Source of the DNA: Chelydra serpentina
Lineage: Eukaryota; Chordata; Testudines; Chelydridae
Length of the DNA: 64,000 nucleotides
Direction of reading: 5' to 3'
Assembly (NCBI GenBank): GCA_037349315.1
Contig: JBAIAC010000027.1
Span: 17,221,501 to 17,285,500 of the forward strand
The notes below the pieces were generated by a model. It saw only the letters and a list, made by a program, of their open reading frames with translations, did no database searches and was not told the DNA's origin. A program made the position numbers and the translations under genes. Every line of letters begins with the position of its first letter. The first letter of the stretch is position 1. Positions 11,529 through 22,870 of this stretch are shown here, one piece after another.

Positions 11529-12190
11529 CTCTTAAAGTGCCTAAGTCACTTTTTAAAATGAGCTGTAGGATCCCAGGTCACTTAGGTACTTTATTCAAAA
11601 TCTATTCAACCTCCTCCTTTCCCATGATAATTAAAAATTAATGGGAAATCTCAATTATTTTACTAATTCATCATAAAACAATTTACATGCCAGGGATAAG
11701 TGGATGAGCAGAATTTTTGCCAGACTGGATTGAAGTTAATTGAGTGAAATGGCCACTGAGCACTACAATAATGGCCAAGTCAGGAGGGTTAGCTGCTAAA
11801 CTAACGGTGTTTTCTAGCAGCAAATTGAAAAGTGGGAGTTGAGCTTGCAGCAAATACTACATGAAATTCAGGTGAATTTAGATCTATTTTTACCAGGGTC
11901 TGAACTTGCCAGAGAAAAATTGATCATGAGAAATATAAGCTATTTTACTGGTGAGAATTATGCAATGAACAGAATGTAAGCCACTAAACTAGAGCAGAAA
12001 GGTTTCAACTAGGTGGCTGGAAGACTTGAGGACTGACCATGAATGCTTTTTCTGAGCAGAGTAATTCTGAAACTCAAGATGAACCTGCACCACTATAAGG
12101 GCAATCACGGTGCCAGAAATAGACTTTCCTGGGTATTTGGTCAACTTCTTATACCCCATTTATCCTAACTAGGAATCAACAGTCAGAACA
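11529..12190. other. Intergenic, mostly unassigned
   Basis: The first ~80 bp (TGCCTAAGTCAC, CAGGTCACTTAGG) look like the second half of a MITE interrupted by the preceding element. The rest is unassigned AT-rich DNA. Confidence 0.35.
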
Positions 12191-12214
12191 GCTAAGGCCT
12201 CATAGCTCACACAG

Positions 12215-12535
12215 GTCCTGTAAGGTGCTGAGTGCCATCAACTGAAATCAATGGGACTACTTGTGTTTATAAATTAGGCAGGTACTTAAGTACTTTGCTG
12301 AATTGGGCCTAAATTATTAACAGAATGGCTCACCATCTCCAGAGGGGTTTGACAGGGATTTGTATATACAGCCTTTAAACCAAATGAAACCCTAGTCTAA
12401 CTCTATTGAAGTCAGCCATGTTACATCAGGGATGAATTTGGCCCTTAGGGCCTGATCGAGTTCCCACGGAAGTCTGTGAGAGTCTTTCCATTGAATTCAG
12501 TGGAAAATTAATCAGATCCTTAATGTTTAAGGTAA
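12215..12535. repeat. Cluster of 'TCAATGGGA' palindromic elements
   Basis: GTCCTGTAAGGTGCTGAGTG, TGAAATCAATGGGACT and TTTGCTGAATTGGGCC, then GGGCCTGATCGAG, TTGAATTCAGTGGAA and AATCAGATCC, are ends and centres of the short palindromic family found across the window. At least two separate copies. Confidence 0.5.
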
Positions 12536-12875
12536 TATAGACAAGTCTGCATTATAATCAGCTTTTGTATTTAAGTGGTAAAGTGTACTGCTCATGATTA
12601 TTACGAAAATTATTCAAATTACAGAGGATGTGATCTTAGGTAGGCTAAAGGATCTGTCTTTTAGCTAAAGAATCACAACAAGACCTATCATTAACAAGAG
12701 TGGCTGAAGCTGGTGTGACATTTAAGACTATATTTTCCACTAAAAACTGTGTTAATATATTATTCCTAATCTAATGTTCTACAGTTAAAGTCAGCAAAAA
12801 ATCAGGAAATGCAGAACGTAAAGTTCCAATAGCAGCATTAACTCAGCTGCCTTTCACTTCCTGTATGTTTTATGG
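12536..12875. other. Intergenic, nothing recognised
   Basis: AT-rich sequence without recognisable features. Confidence 0.35.
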
Positions 12876-13600
12876 CAATGGTTTTCAAACTTTTTTTCTG
12901 GAGACCTAGTTGAAGAAAATTGTTGATGCCCGCGACCCAATGGAGCTGGGAATGAGGGGTTTGAGGTGTGGGAGGGGCTCAGGGCTGGGGCAGAGAGTTG
13001 GGGTATGGTAGGGGGTCAGGCTCTGGGCTGGGGGTGCAAGCTCTGGGTAGGGCCAGGGATAAGGGATTTGCGGTGCAGGAAGGGGCTCTGGGTTTGTGGG
13101 GGCTCAGGTCTGGGGCGTAGGATTGGGGCACGGGTTTACCTTGGGCAGCTCCCGGTCAGCGGCACAGCGGGGGTGCTAAGGCAGGCTTCCTGCCTATCCT
13201 GGCACCATGGACTGTGCTGTGCCCCGCAAGTTCCCAGCCAATGGGAGTGCAGAGCTGGTGCTCAGGGTAGGGGCAACGCACAGAGCCCCGTGGCCCCCCT
13301 GTCTAGGAGCCAGACCTGCTGCTGGCCGCTTCCGGGGTACAGCGCAGTGTTAGAACAGGTAGGGACTAGCCTGCCTTAGCCGGGCAGCACTGCCGACAGG
13401 ACTTTTAATGGCTAGGTCAGTGGTGCTGACCAAAGCCGCCGAGACCCAGTGCGTTTCATTCTGCAACCCAGTACTGGGTCATGACCCATGGTTTTATGTT
13501 ATATATATGGGACACCCACGTAGTCCGATTTAGCTGTATGGGAAGAGCAGAGTGGCATAACCCTCTGACAATTTTGGGATTGCCAGGCTGAGAACCCCTG
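12876..13600. mobile_element. GC-rich hAT-like non-autonomous element
   Basis: Begins CAATGGTTTTCAAACTTT, a common hAT end, followed by a G-rich body with GGGGCTCAGG-type words and a C-rich second half. TTTTATGG before it (12868-12875) and TTTTATGT at 13492-13499 agree in 7 of 8 positions, a possible hAT duplication placing the right border near 13491. The tail to 13600 has a hAT-like GAGAACCCCTG end of its own, so the block may be composite. The 137-codon frame is composition-driven. Confidence 0.5.
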
Positions 13601-13864
13601 ATCTAGCAAAAATATAGAGGTGGTCCTATTTCAAAAGCAGCAAGGCAAATTGGTCATGGAGCAGATGAAATTTTGAAATTCTTGGAAAAGACTTTGTCAG
13701 AAAACCTTGGGCCAAGAGCTTGATCTTAAGTGATCAAGTGACAGATTGAACAAGACTCTGCCTGAACCTTCACTCAAAACTAAAACAGAATCCCAGCCTT
13801 CATTCAAACTTCCATGTGAAATGAATCATAACCTTTTATGAGGGGCCATAATGTCTGCACATTA
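13601..13864. other. Intergenic, nothing recognised
   Basis: No feature recognised. Confidence 0.35.
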
Positions 13865-14160
13865 CAACCCTGATTCAGGAAAGCATCCATTTCCAGGATT
13901 TTATTTAAGCCTGTGCCTAATTTTAAGCACATGCTTAAATCCCTTTGAAGTTAAGCAAGTGATTAATTACATTCCTGAACTGGGGCCTAGCAGCTTGATC
14001 CTGCAAGGTGCTGAGCACTCTAGTTCTGATCCAACAAAGCACTCCGCACATGTTTATCTTTACACATGTGAGCAGTCCCGTTGAAACTGATGGAACAACT
14101 GACATGCCTAAGACAAGAATATGCTTAAGTGCTTTGCTGAATGGGGGTCAGAATGCTTAG
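13865..14160. repeat. Nested 'GCTTAAGTGCTTTGCTGAA' palindromic elements
   Basis: CCTGATTCAGGAAAGCA..., TTAAGCACATGCTTAAAT, TGATCCTGCAAGGTGCTGAG and GCTTAAGTGCTTTGCTGAA show two related palindromic families, one placed inside or beside the other. A similar single copy is at 14838. Confidence 0.55.
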
Positions 14161-14166
14161 CTCTTA

Positions 14167-14837
14167 TTTAATTGAATCATTTGTGGGGTTTGTGCAGGAT
14201 CGGAAGTATTGGTTGTAAAGTACTAGGAAGATCTTTCTGTAGATCACCAGAACTTTGTAAAAGCACAAGGAATGCCAGGCCCAAACAACCCACCCCAGAT
14301 TTTACAGTGGGTTGGTTTGTGCTGGAAAGGACTTTAGGAGATTGATACTGTGTGAATGATTTATAGGGTGCTATTCATCCTTATGCAGAAGGCCTATCTA
14401 CCACTTAAGTTCTACTTAAACCTTATTCATTTAACAAAGAAAACAGCTCTGCAGTTTTGCCTTCTGGAATCTCTGCTTTATAAATATAAAGACGGTGGAA
14501 TGTTGGACTCAATGGAGGAGGCAAGGTGCTCCATCTATAGTACCAGCAATTGAACTCCATCAGAAGACAAATATGTTTCACGTAGACCTTTAAAAAGGGA
14601 TTGTATGTGTCACTACAAAGCAGGGTTTTTCTCTCAGTCGTGGCTTGGGATTCTTGTGCCAAGATTGACATATTTTCCTCCCTTAAGAAATTAGCATGGT
14701 TTCTGCAAGCTTTTTATTGACTTCCAATGCCTTGCTACCAATAATTTACCAGTATTGAGAAACTTCTGTGCTTTTACTGTGCTCAATTAAATTGGCTCCC
14801 ACATGCCTGGATTTGTTCATTTCTGGATTACATGCTT
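14167..14837. other. Intergenic, nothing recognised
   Basis: Short open frames at 14356-14671 have no recognisable homology. Confidence 0.35.
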
Positions 14838-14966
14838 TGGGCTCAATCCTACAAGCTGCTGAGCATTGTCCTCAATCTAGTAAAACACTTACGCATGTGA
14901 GCGTTCCCATTGACTTCAAAGTTAAGCAAGTGCTTAAATACTTTGCTGGATCAGGGCCAGAGAGCT
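14838..14966. repeat. 'TTAAGCAAGTGCTTAAATACTT' palindromic element copy
   Basis: CTCAATCCTACAAGCTGCTG, CCCATTGACTTC and CTTTGCTGGATCAGGGCC are the family landmarks. Confidence 0.55.
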
Positions 14967-15063
14967 CAGTATCTTGAAAAGAAAATGGAGCCTTTTGTGA
15001 AATTTATAATAAAAAAAACCAAAGGGTTTTTGTGTTTCATCTTATCTTTGGGGCTTATGTGAG

Positions 15064-15235
15064 ATATTATTATTCATTATTATTATTTTATTTAATTTAT
15101 TATTTGTATTGCAGTAGTTCCTAGGAGCCCTAGTCATGGACCAGTCCCCCATTGTGCTAGGCACTGTACAATCATAGAACAAAGACAGTCCCTCCTGCAA
15201 AGAGCTTTCAGTCTAAATATAAGACAAGATATGAC
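15064..15235 (-). repeat. L2-type SINE tail, antisense
   Basis: ATT-rich end, then TTGCAGTAGTTCCTAGGAGC, CCCCATTGTGCTAGGCACTG, ACAAAGACAGTCCCT and AAAGAGCTTTCAGTCTAAAT. Best preserved copy of this family in the window. Confidence 0.65.
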
Positions 15236-15479
15236 AGATTGATACAGATATAAGGAGGAGCACAAGGAAACAATGAGACTTAAGTGGGACTTAAAGTAGT
15301 GCATAAGCCATGTTCTGGGCCTCTGCACGGAGGTGAATTGCACTCACAGCAAAAATGTGTTCTGTAAAGCTCAAATTGAGCCTTAGTGCTTAGATTCAAG
15401 CTCCCAGTAACCTGGTATGATGCTGGCAGGCCAGTGTCAGCTCATGCCAAGGCCCCTAGGCCTTATGAGCACTGACAAA

Positions 15480-16495
15480 CGCATAGCTGGAAACCAGTCT
15501 GGCTCACCTGTGTGTTAACATTGTTAAAATAGATGTTAAGTTTATTAGAATGTGTTTAGTATTTGGACTTTATGAAATGCTTGTGAGTTGCTGCATGTGT
15601 TAATCTCACTTATAAGATCCGTATCCCATGTTATAAGGTAATATTTAAGTGTTTGCTTTGTAACTATAAAACTGTTTGCTATGAAACTGGAAAACCCCAT
15701 AGTCAGGAGAGAAGCATTACCACATGTGAAATTCTAGTTTATCACAAGAGGTATCATCTCCTGCCCCATAAAAGAAGGCTTATAGACACCAGGCTAACCA
15801 CTGTGGAACATCAGTGGACAATAGACTTTGTTGATTGCTCTCCCCACACCTGTGAAGAGGGGATGTGTACAAACCCTTGTCCCGTCACAGTTTGAACTCT
15901 GGGGGAAGGGAATAAAAATCCCTGACCTGAAGGATCAGTATCACTGTGCTGCTTGGAATTTGGAGAGGGTAATATTTCTAAGAATAAGCAAGGAATCCTC
16001 AAGCTGCTTAGCTTTGGTTAGCCATAAAGAACATATAGAGCTTGCACATGACAGCAGCTTCTATTACTTTTTGACACTTAAGACTGTAACTCATTTGTGT
16101 GTGTATATTACCTACTTTAACCTTGTAAATAACTCCCATTTCTTTTTCTTAGTTAATAAATCTTCAGTTAGTTTATTATAGGATTGGCTACAAACATCAT
16201 CTATGGTGAGAGATCTAAAGTACTATTTACCTGGGGTAAGTGATTGGTCCTTTCGGACTGGGAATAACCTCTATATTGTTGTGATTTTTGGTGTAAGGGA
16301 CCATCTATCACAAAGGCAGGCTTGCCTAGGTGGCAAGATAGACTGGAGTACCCAAGGGGACTGTCTGTGACTCCCTGTTAAAGCTGTGGTAGTGCTTGAG
16401 GAGTTCACACTTGATACTAGGTTGGTGAAATCTAATTCTAGATTTCATGGCACAATGGCACTCATGGTCATGAGCCACTCTAGACAGCTTGACAC
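15480..16495 (+). mobile_element. LTR-like repeat A (ERV type, sense)
   Basis: I recall this unit as a turtle LTR. It has a CACCTGTGAAG...CCGTCACAGTTTGAACTCTGG core, a TTAATAAATCTTCAG poly(A)-signal region near 16154, and a U5-like block GGTCCTTTCGGACTGGGAAT, CATCTATCACAAAGG, ending CACTCTAGACAGCTTGACA. No gag, pol or env frame is attached. Exact borders and target duplication could not be fixed; the left edge is particularly uncertain. Confidence 0.5.
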
Positions 16496-16849
16496 TTGGG
16501 AAATAAAAGAAATACCATGAAAAAGGCTATTCTTGTAACATTTCTGACCCAACTCAGACTAGTTCTGAAAGTCTTAGGTGGGACTTCGTGTGACACACAA
16601 AATCCTTGGCAAAGGGTCCCCTGTTCGTTGCAAACAACACTCACCTCAGACCTGACAAACTTAGAAGATAATGTTTGTACTTCATGGTCCAAGACACACA
16701 GACAAGGTTTTCATCTCGGGGCCAAAAGACCAAACACATTAAGACAGTTGATCACAGCTTTTAATAGGCCGAGAGACTACTTACACTTGATCTTAGCTCC
16801 GACCACCAAACACACGTCATATATTACTCTTTATGGATAAATATCCTGT
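16496..16849. other. Sequence between two LTR-like repeats
   Basis: About 350 bp with no viral frame that I can recognise. It contains on the minus strand GCTAAGATCAAGTGTA (16797-16782), identical to 16 nt of vertebrate U2 snRNA, and a CTCTCGGCCT word beside it. The arrangement is not that of intact U2. Confidence 0.35.
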
Positions 16850-17860
16850 AAGATAGCTACAGAAAGCTTGTAACTTGTCAAGATTGATAATCACTGCAAG
16901 ATGTATGTACAGGTAATATTTAAGGAATAATGTACTTATATTGAAAGTATGCTTTATGGACTTGGAGTTTAGTCACAAGGGGTAATACATCGCCGTGATG
17001 GCTCATTCAAGCAAGCAGGAATTGTCACCCCTTCCTAGTCAGCTAGCATGGCAATGCAAGGTTCTGTTGTCTGCCCTGGCCACATCCCAGAATAGTCAAT
17101 GGAAGACCATCAAGGACAATTGCAAAGGATCAAAACCACTTGGAGGTGAAAAGGACCATTATAGCAGGCAGGAGATTACCCTGGCAGTGAATAAAAACAA
17201 AAGGCTATTTCAGTATAACAGAGTGTAGGGGAAAATACCCTTATCCATTCACTGAGGAAATTCCTTGAACAGCAGGGCAGGCTTTCATGAATATTTGGAT
17301 CCTATTTCATGTGAAAAACAAGACATCTCTCTAACAGACTGAACTTTGGGGGGGGGAAACCTACTTTATTGTATAGGAAAGGTAATTATTGATAAGGGTA
17401 AACTCAGGTTCACATTTTATTATTTTGTTTTGTGTTGTAACCAGTTGTTTCCATCACTTTCTCTCATTTCTTGTTAAATCTTTATTCTCACTTAAATAAA
17501 TCTCCTTTTTTATTATAAGTGTTCACAAGTGCTGTGTGGCTTACAGGAGTAGTGGTTTAAGGTAAAACTGGGGTACACAGCTCCTTTGAGAGCAGAGGAT
17601 CTGGAATTTCTGTGAGTAGCCAATGTCGGGCATGGATATCACAGTGGTACAATTCAAAGGGACATTGGACTGGAGTGGACCTCTTGTTAATCTGCAAGGC
17701 AAAGATAGGGTTGTCATAGCCCCAAGGAGAGTGCTTGAATGGCTGAAAAGCTGGTGGTGCTAGGAAGCTGACAAGCCCAAGCAAGACTACCTCATGCTGA
17801 AAGCAGGGGGCAACAAGGTGATTCACTGTCCTGGGTGCTTTGAGAACTGTCACACGTTGT
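16850..17860 (+). mobile_element. LTR-like repeat B (ERV type, sense)
   Basis: A second LTR-like unit: long AT-rich U3-like part, CTTAAATAAATCTCC poly(A)-type signal near 17491, then GTGTTCACAAGTGCTGTGTG and a U5-like block ending GAGAACTGTCACA at about 17853. It differs from unit A in sequence, so the two are not the paired LTRs of one provirus. Borders approximate. Confidence 0.45.
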
Positions 17861-19790
17861 TCTCACAGCAGCCCTCAATTTCCAAACTTAAAGCAGTTCA
17901 GCTGAGCCCTGACTAGACATCCAAACATTGTGATACTTATCTCACCAAATCGGAACGTCCAAATGTTCTGAGGTTCACCCATCTCTAATTATTGCACAAT
18001 ATCCCAATCTGACTGGGAAGGCAAAAGCTAGATCAGAAAGAAATAATTACTTTTTTTATTAGCTTATGATATGGTCCCGCCCTTCCACATTGCCAGCTTG
18101 CCCAGTCATTCACAAATGATGACTGTGAATTATATAATTATCAACCTATAATTACAGGCAATATATACATATTAATCCCCCTGGAGGAGATCAAGGCTTG
18201 GCACATACATGCTAGCACCCTTAGGTCTCTTGGTAATTTATGCCCATTGTAAGTGGAAGATTATTTATTTCTCAAATGCCTGAGACATTTTATGAAAAAT
18301 GAACCAACAATAAAAAAAAAAGCCTTGTGCTTTTTAAAAAATGTTCACAACGTATGTAACTGAACAAATCCAGGCATGTAAGAGCCAATTCACTTTTCCA
18401 CAGTGAAAGCAAAATAAGTTTCTCAATACTGGTATATTATTGGTCTCATGGATTTGGCAGTCAATGAGGAGTTTGCCAAAACCATGCTGACTTCTGAAGG
18501 AAGGAGGAGATGCTATTCTCAGCACAAGAATCCCAAGCCAAAATTGAGAGAAAAAGTCAGCATTGTAGTCACATATACAATCCCTTTTTAAAGGTCTAAG
18601 AAAAGAATATTAGTCTGTTTTATTGATGGGGTTGAAATGCTGGAACCATAAGTGGACTGCACTGCCTCCTCTTTCCATCCCAGAGTATTTTTCTGTTACT
18701 GGACCGTTTCTCTGGTGGAATAAATCAGCACATTTGTGAAAAATGGACTAAGCCTTCTCCAGGCATATACCATGGGCATTCGCTAATTACAATTTGTGGC
18801 CAGCTCACAGAGTTCAGTAAAGGAGAAAGCGACCCCATCTGTGTCCTCTTTCTCAGTATGCTGACATCATCACATGGTAATATGCCAGATGGGAAAATCT
18901 GAGGTGGGGACAAAGTGAAAATCCTAGTTACACCTGTTCTCTGGGTTATTTGCCTCTCCATCATTTTACAACATCATGGGGAGTCTCCAACAATTTGACT
19001 CCACCAACCCCCAAAACAGGTAAATGGAGCAAAAGCAGTAAAATGCTGAACCATTAACTATTGATGTGTTTCCATCTGTGTGTCAGGTTACACTGCACTC
19101 AGCTAACCTTGATTTAATTACAGCTTACTTAAATCTACTGGTATATTTGAATAGAAAGCAAAAATAATGGTATAAACTCTGATTCCTATTCCTAGAAAAA
19201 AATGCACCGAATGTTTATTGAAACGGAAACATATGTATTAACATATGGCAGAATTTCACTTACTGTATGTTTTAATGCAGAGCTGATGAGGAAGGCATCT
19301 GTGCTGAGAGCATCTGAATGAGAGCTCAGATAATGAGCAGAGCTAGAAAAATACATGTTGAAGGGTTGGGATGTATCAAAGTGGCTGGAAGTTGATTTGT
19401 GTCAGAGCCAGAAGAATGCATATAAGTTTCTATGCAGGTACAGTATTGTGCTTTGCTCTCTGCATTGGGACCCAATCAAACATTCATGTGCAACCTTGGA
19501 TGCACCAGCTTCCGGAAGTCATGGCCAAGTTCTAAATCCCTGACAAAAGAAGGTTGCACATTGGAAATGCTGATACAACATTTATTCAGTGTTAAGCAAG
19601 TACAGATACTTAATTAAGAATGATCTTAATTCGGGTTATCAGAGACAGCCCTGAGACACAAAGTTCAGGTGTGGATCCACTTCCCGAAAGTATGGATCGG
19701 AATCTGTCTCTGAACTTCCCTGAAGTTTGGGGGTGTTTGAAGCTGGGATTTTCATTCATGCATATAAATAAGAGCTAACCCAAACCTTTC
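17861..19790. other. Intergenic, nothing recognised
   Basis: No exon, RNA gene or named repeat could be supported across this stretch. Confidence 0.35.
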
Positions 19791-20060
19791 TCCAAGCGGG
19801 GAGTTGGGAGCCAGAATCCCGGGCTGCAGCCCAGGTCGAAGTAGGGAGTGGGGAGCACGGGCAGCAGTCCAGCTGGGAGCGGGGAACCAGAGCCCCTGGG
19901 GGGCAGCAGAGCTGCCAACAGGAAGCAAGGAGCCCAGGTGGCAGCCCAGCTGGGAGCTCGGGGGCAACCAGGCTCCAGCTGGAGCCCCTGACCTGCTCTG
20001 GGGTGGCAGCCCAAGCTGTGAGCTGGGCTTTCCTGTCAATTTCATGGCTCCAGCAGGAGC
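19791..20060. repeat. GC-rich interspersed repeat
   Basis: Repeated GGGAGC, CAGCCCAGCTGGGAGC and GGCAGC words with a closing GGCTCCAGCAGGAGCC palindrome. GC content is far above its flanks. Similar in style to the 12876 element; probably part of a DNA transposon. Open frames on both strands are composition artefacts. Confidence 0.45.
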
Positions 20061-20109
20061 CATGAAGTTGACAAGAATGCCACCAGCAGCCAATATAAGT
20101 AACCCGTAG

Positions 20110-20276
20110 TGTCTACACAGGCACTGAGTCTCCCTAACTACACTCACATAAACCTTACAACTCTCATGGAGGTGAAATTATGATGTCAGTGTAGTACGGC
20201 ACTTACATCTGCGGGAGCAAGGCTGTAACGTGGACACTGACATCATTAGGTTGACGTAAGCTGCCTTATGTCACCC
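20110..20276. mobile_element. Harbinger-type MITE, partial
   Basis: Left end GTAGTGTCTACACAGGCAC and interior CTCATGGAGGTGAAATTATG, TCATTAGGTTGACGTAAG follow a MITE pattern I recall from turtles. It abuts the TAA of the next element. Confidence 0.45.
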
Positions 20277-20279
20277 TAA

Positions 20280-20563
20280 GGCTTTGTCTATACTACAGAC
20301 CTTAAAGTGGCCCAGCTTACCACAGCAGCTGCTCCGCTGGAATGTCTTCTGTGTAGCCACTCTATGTCATTGAGAGAGAGCTCTCCCGCTGGCATAATTA
20401 ACCACCCGCAATGAGCAGCCATAGCTATGTTGGCAGGAGAGTGTCTCCTGCCGACATAACTCTGTCCACACTGGCACTTTTGTCAGTGAAATTTCGCTAA
20501 GGTTTTTTTCAGACCCTGACCAACAAAAGTTTTACTGACAAAAGTGCTAGTGTAGACACCGCC
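20280..20563. mobile_element. Harbinger-type MITE, family X copy 1
   Basis: 284 bp, ends GGCTTTGTCTATACT and AGTGTAGACACCGCC are inverted copies, flanked by TAA at 20277-20279 and 20564-20566. GAGAGAGCTCTCCCGCTGGCAT and TGCCGACATAACTCTGTCCAC are diagnostic interior words shared with copies at 20769, 48151 and 58629. Non-autonomous: no transposase frame. Confidence 0.8.
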
Positions 20564-20768
20564 TAACCTGTAAGACCTGTAAGACCTGTAGACCAGGTCT
20601 TTATGAGGTCTTTATATAACCTTCCTTTGCACAAACCATCTTTGTGCAAAGATGTTAATTGCCTGTTTAACCTTGAATGGTCTCTCTTCCAACATGTTAA
20701 CTCCTTATGCTAAACAATGTGTTCCACCTTGTAATAGCTGTGACACTGAATACTTCTCCAAGACCTAA

Positions 20769-21260
20769 GGCTTGGTTTCCATTACATACTTTACTTAGCT
20801 ATAGCTACATCAGGGGTGTGAAAAACCCATACCCCAGCGACATAGTTATACCTACAGCGCTATGTTGGCGAGAGAGCTCTCACTGACATAGTTACCACCA
20901 CTCATGGAGGTGGAGTTATTAAACCGATGGGAGAGCTCTCTCCTGTCATCTTAGAGCAGGAGTTCTTAAACTGGGGGGTCAGGACCTCTCAGGGGGTCGT
21001 GAGGTTATTACATGTGGGGTCACAAGCTATCAGCCTCCACCCCAAACCCCGCTTTGCCTCCGGCATTTATAATGGTATTAAATATATTTTAAAGTGTTTT
21101 TTAATTTATAAGGGGGGCGGGGGGAGTTGCACTCAGAGGCTTGCTATGTGAAAGGGCTCACCAGTACAAAAGTTTGAGAACCACTGGCTGAGAGCATCTT
21201 CACCAGATGCACTACAGTGGTGCAGCTGTGCCAGTGTAAACTTGTAGTGTAGATCTTCCC
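20769..21260. mobile_element. Harbinger-type MITE, family X copy 2, interrupted
   Basis: Starts after TAA with GGCTTGGTTTCC and shows GTTGGCGAGAGAGCTCTC, then is broken by a hAT element at 20957-21186. It resumes at AGCATCTTCACCAG and GTGGTGCAGCTGTGCCAG and ends TAGTGTAGATCTTCCC. Confidence 0.7.
20957..21186. mobile_element. hAT-type MITE nested in a Harbinger MITE
   Basis: 230 bp with ends CAGGAGTTCTTAAACT and AGTTTGAGAACCACTG in inverted orientation. Flanks TCTTAGAG and GCTGAGAG agree in 6 of 8 positions, the 8-bp footprint of hAT transposases. A second copy of the same family is at 56400-56617. Confidence 0.8.
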
Positions 21261-21685
21261 TTTAGAAGAGCTGTGTGTAAACTTGAAAGCTTGTCTCTTT
21301 TACCAACAGAAGTCAGTCCAACAAAAGGTATTACCTCACCCATTTGTTTCTCTCCTTTTGTTATTACAGAAAGAGCTCATCATAGCTCTGGGCAAAACCC
21401 AGAAACAAGGAGATAAGGAAATACCCTTATTCTGTTCTAATGGAGTTTCTGAATATCAGAGATTGTGAGTTAGTACTTAGCTTGGCCAAGGAAAAGAAGC
21501 ACAATTGATTTGCAATACAGCACAGCTCAAAGTGCACCTCTCCCAGATTTTATTTCATCCTTTTAGAGAAGCTTCTTTCTGAGTAGAGATATAAGGATAA
21601 TTTGTAGGATCCTTTTTGGTGGCCCATTACTGCTTTGTACAGTCACCAGTCCTTTGGAAGTTTTTAACTGGTTATAACAACTCCC
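21261..21685. other. Intergenic, nothing recognised
   Basis: No feature recognised. Confidence 0.35.
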
Positions 21686-21788
21686 ATCAGGGATGGCCTA
21701 GGTATATTTAATCCTGCCTCAACATAGCGGGGATGGATAGGGTAACCTATTGAGGTCCCTTCCAGCCCTCCATTTCTATGATTCTATG
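21686..21788 (+). mobile_element. CR1 LINE 3' end
   Basis: CATCAGGGATGGCCTAGGTA, GAGGTCCCTTCCAGCCCT and the tail TTTCTATGATTCTATG are the CR1 3' UTR and tail. Only about 100 bp survive. Confidence 0.8.
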
Positions 21789-21867
21789 TGCTTAAACACT
21801 TTGCTGAATTAGGGCCAGAGAGATTCAAGGTATTTAGGTTCCTTATTCCCATTGATTTCAATACCTT

Positions 21868-21985
21868 TAAAACACTGGCTGTATGTGACTTACCCAAAGT
21901 CACACAGGAATGTCTGCACTAGAGCTGGAAATTGACCCTAGATCTCCTAAGTCCCAGTCTACTGTCTTAACTACGAGATCATTAT
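21868..21985 (-). repeat. MIR-type SINE fragment, antisense
   Basis: ACCCAAAGTCACACAGGAAT, AGAGCTGGAAATTGACCC, CCCAGTCTACTGTC and TAACTACGAGATCATT follow MIR order on the minus strand. Confidence 0.65.
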
Positions 21986-21989
21986 TCTT

Positions 21990-22609
21990 TCTGAGTACAG
22001 ACATGATTATCCCCTATGTCTTTTCCATGATAGCTAACTTATGTGGCTCCTATGATGTGTGGTTGTAAGTCATAAACCATAAAGTTATGACACAATGAAA
22101 TCAAAGCCAAGAAATGTATTGCTAGGGATCAGGCTACTTTCTTAACTCAAAAAACAGAAAATCACCATTGCATCAAATCCTCATTACAGCATGAACGAAG
22201 GATGCAGAGTCAATTTTAATTTTTCAGTTTGGGGCTCTTATCATTTTGTATCAATTTAAGCCTTTCTAAAATATGTAATTTCCTTGACTGATTTTTCTCC
22301 CTTTAGGAACTGAAAATTATTCTGTCTTGAGGTCTGGAACCTACCATAAAATAAACACTGCTTAATTGGGACATGCTTAATAAGGATGGCTACTTTAATG
22401 GGACATTTCCTAGGGAACCTAGTTACACTAATGATAGTGAATGACAATGACCGTTTCTTAAACGGGACAAAAATAAGAAACAAATTCTACCTAACAGAGA
22501 TGCATTTAGATGAGTTAAGTGCTGTTTAACCAGGTATTAAATAGTTTTGAAATTCTAAGTTTCCATCTTTTAATTGAGAAGATGCTGAATATTTTAAAAT
22601 CATGATGAA
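21990..22609. other. Intergenic, possible old DNA element
   Basis: At about 22340-22470 AATTGGGACATGCTTAATAAGG and TTTAATGGGACATTTCC, in order, hint at an old pogo-type element, but no ends could be found. The rest is unassigned. Confidence 0.3.
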
Positions 22610-22870
22610 ATGCATTATTATTTATACTATTGCATAGTGCGGGTATAGGCTACATTCTACTGTGCGATAGAATAAGGACTCTGACCCTATTGTATTAGAG
22701 GCACTGTACAAAAATATAACAAAGAGATGGTCCCTGGCCAAAGGGCTTAAAGCACCCCTTTTTATCCAGCATGGCAGGCTTGGCTATAGGCTGAAGATGC
22801 ACAATGAGTCTTTGTCAGAGCAGGGAATAGAAGTCAGTTCTCTTGACTCCTCATCCTGTATTTTAACCAG
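22610..22870 (-). repeat. L2-type SINE tail plus MIR fragment, antisense
   Basis: TATTGTATTAGAGGCACTGTAC, AACAAAGAGATGGTCCCTGG and AAAGGGCTTAAAGC are the L2-type words. CAGAGCAGGGAATAGAAGTC and CTTGACTCCTCATCC add a MIR-like part. Confidence 0.5.

Noticed and set aside
12966..13379. 137-codon plus-strand frame
   Set aside because: Lies wholly in a GC-rich hAT-like element and reads simple GGGGCT-type words.
16782..16797. U2 snRNA gene
   Set aside because: Only 16 nt match, the neighbouring U2-like word is in the wrong order, and no snRNA promoter or 3' box is visible.
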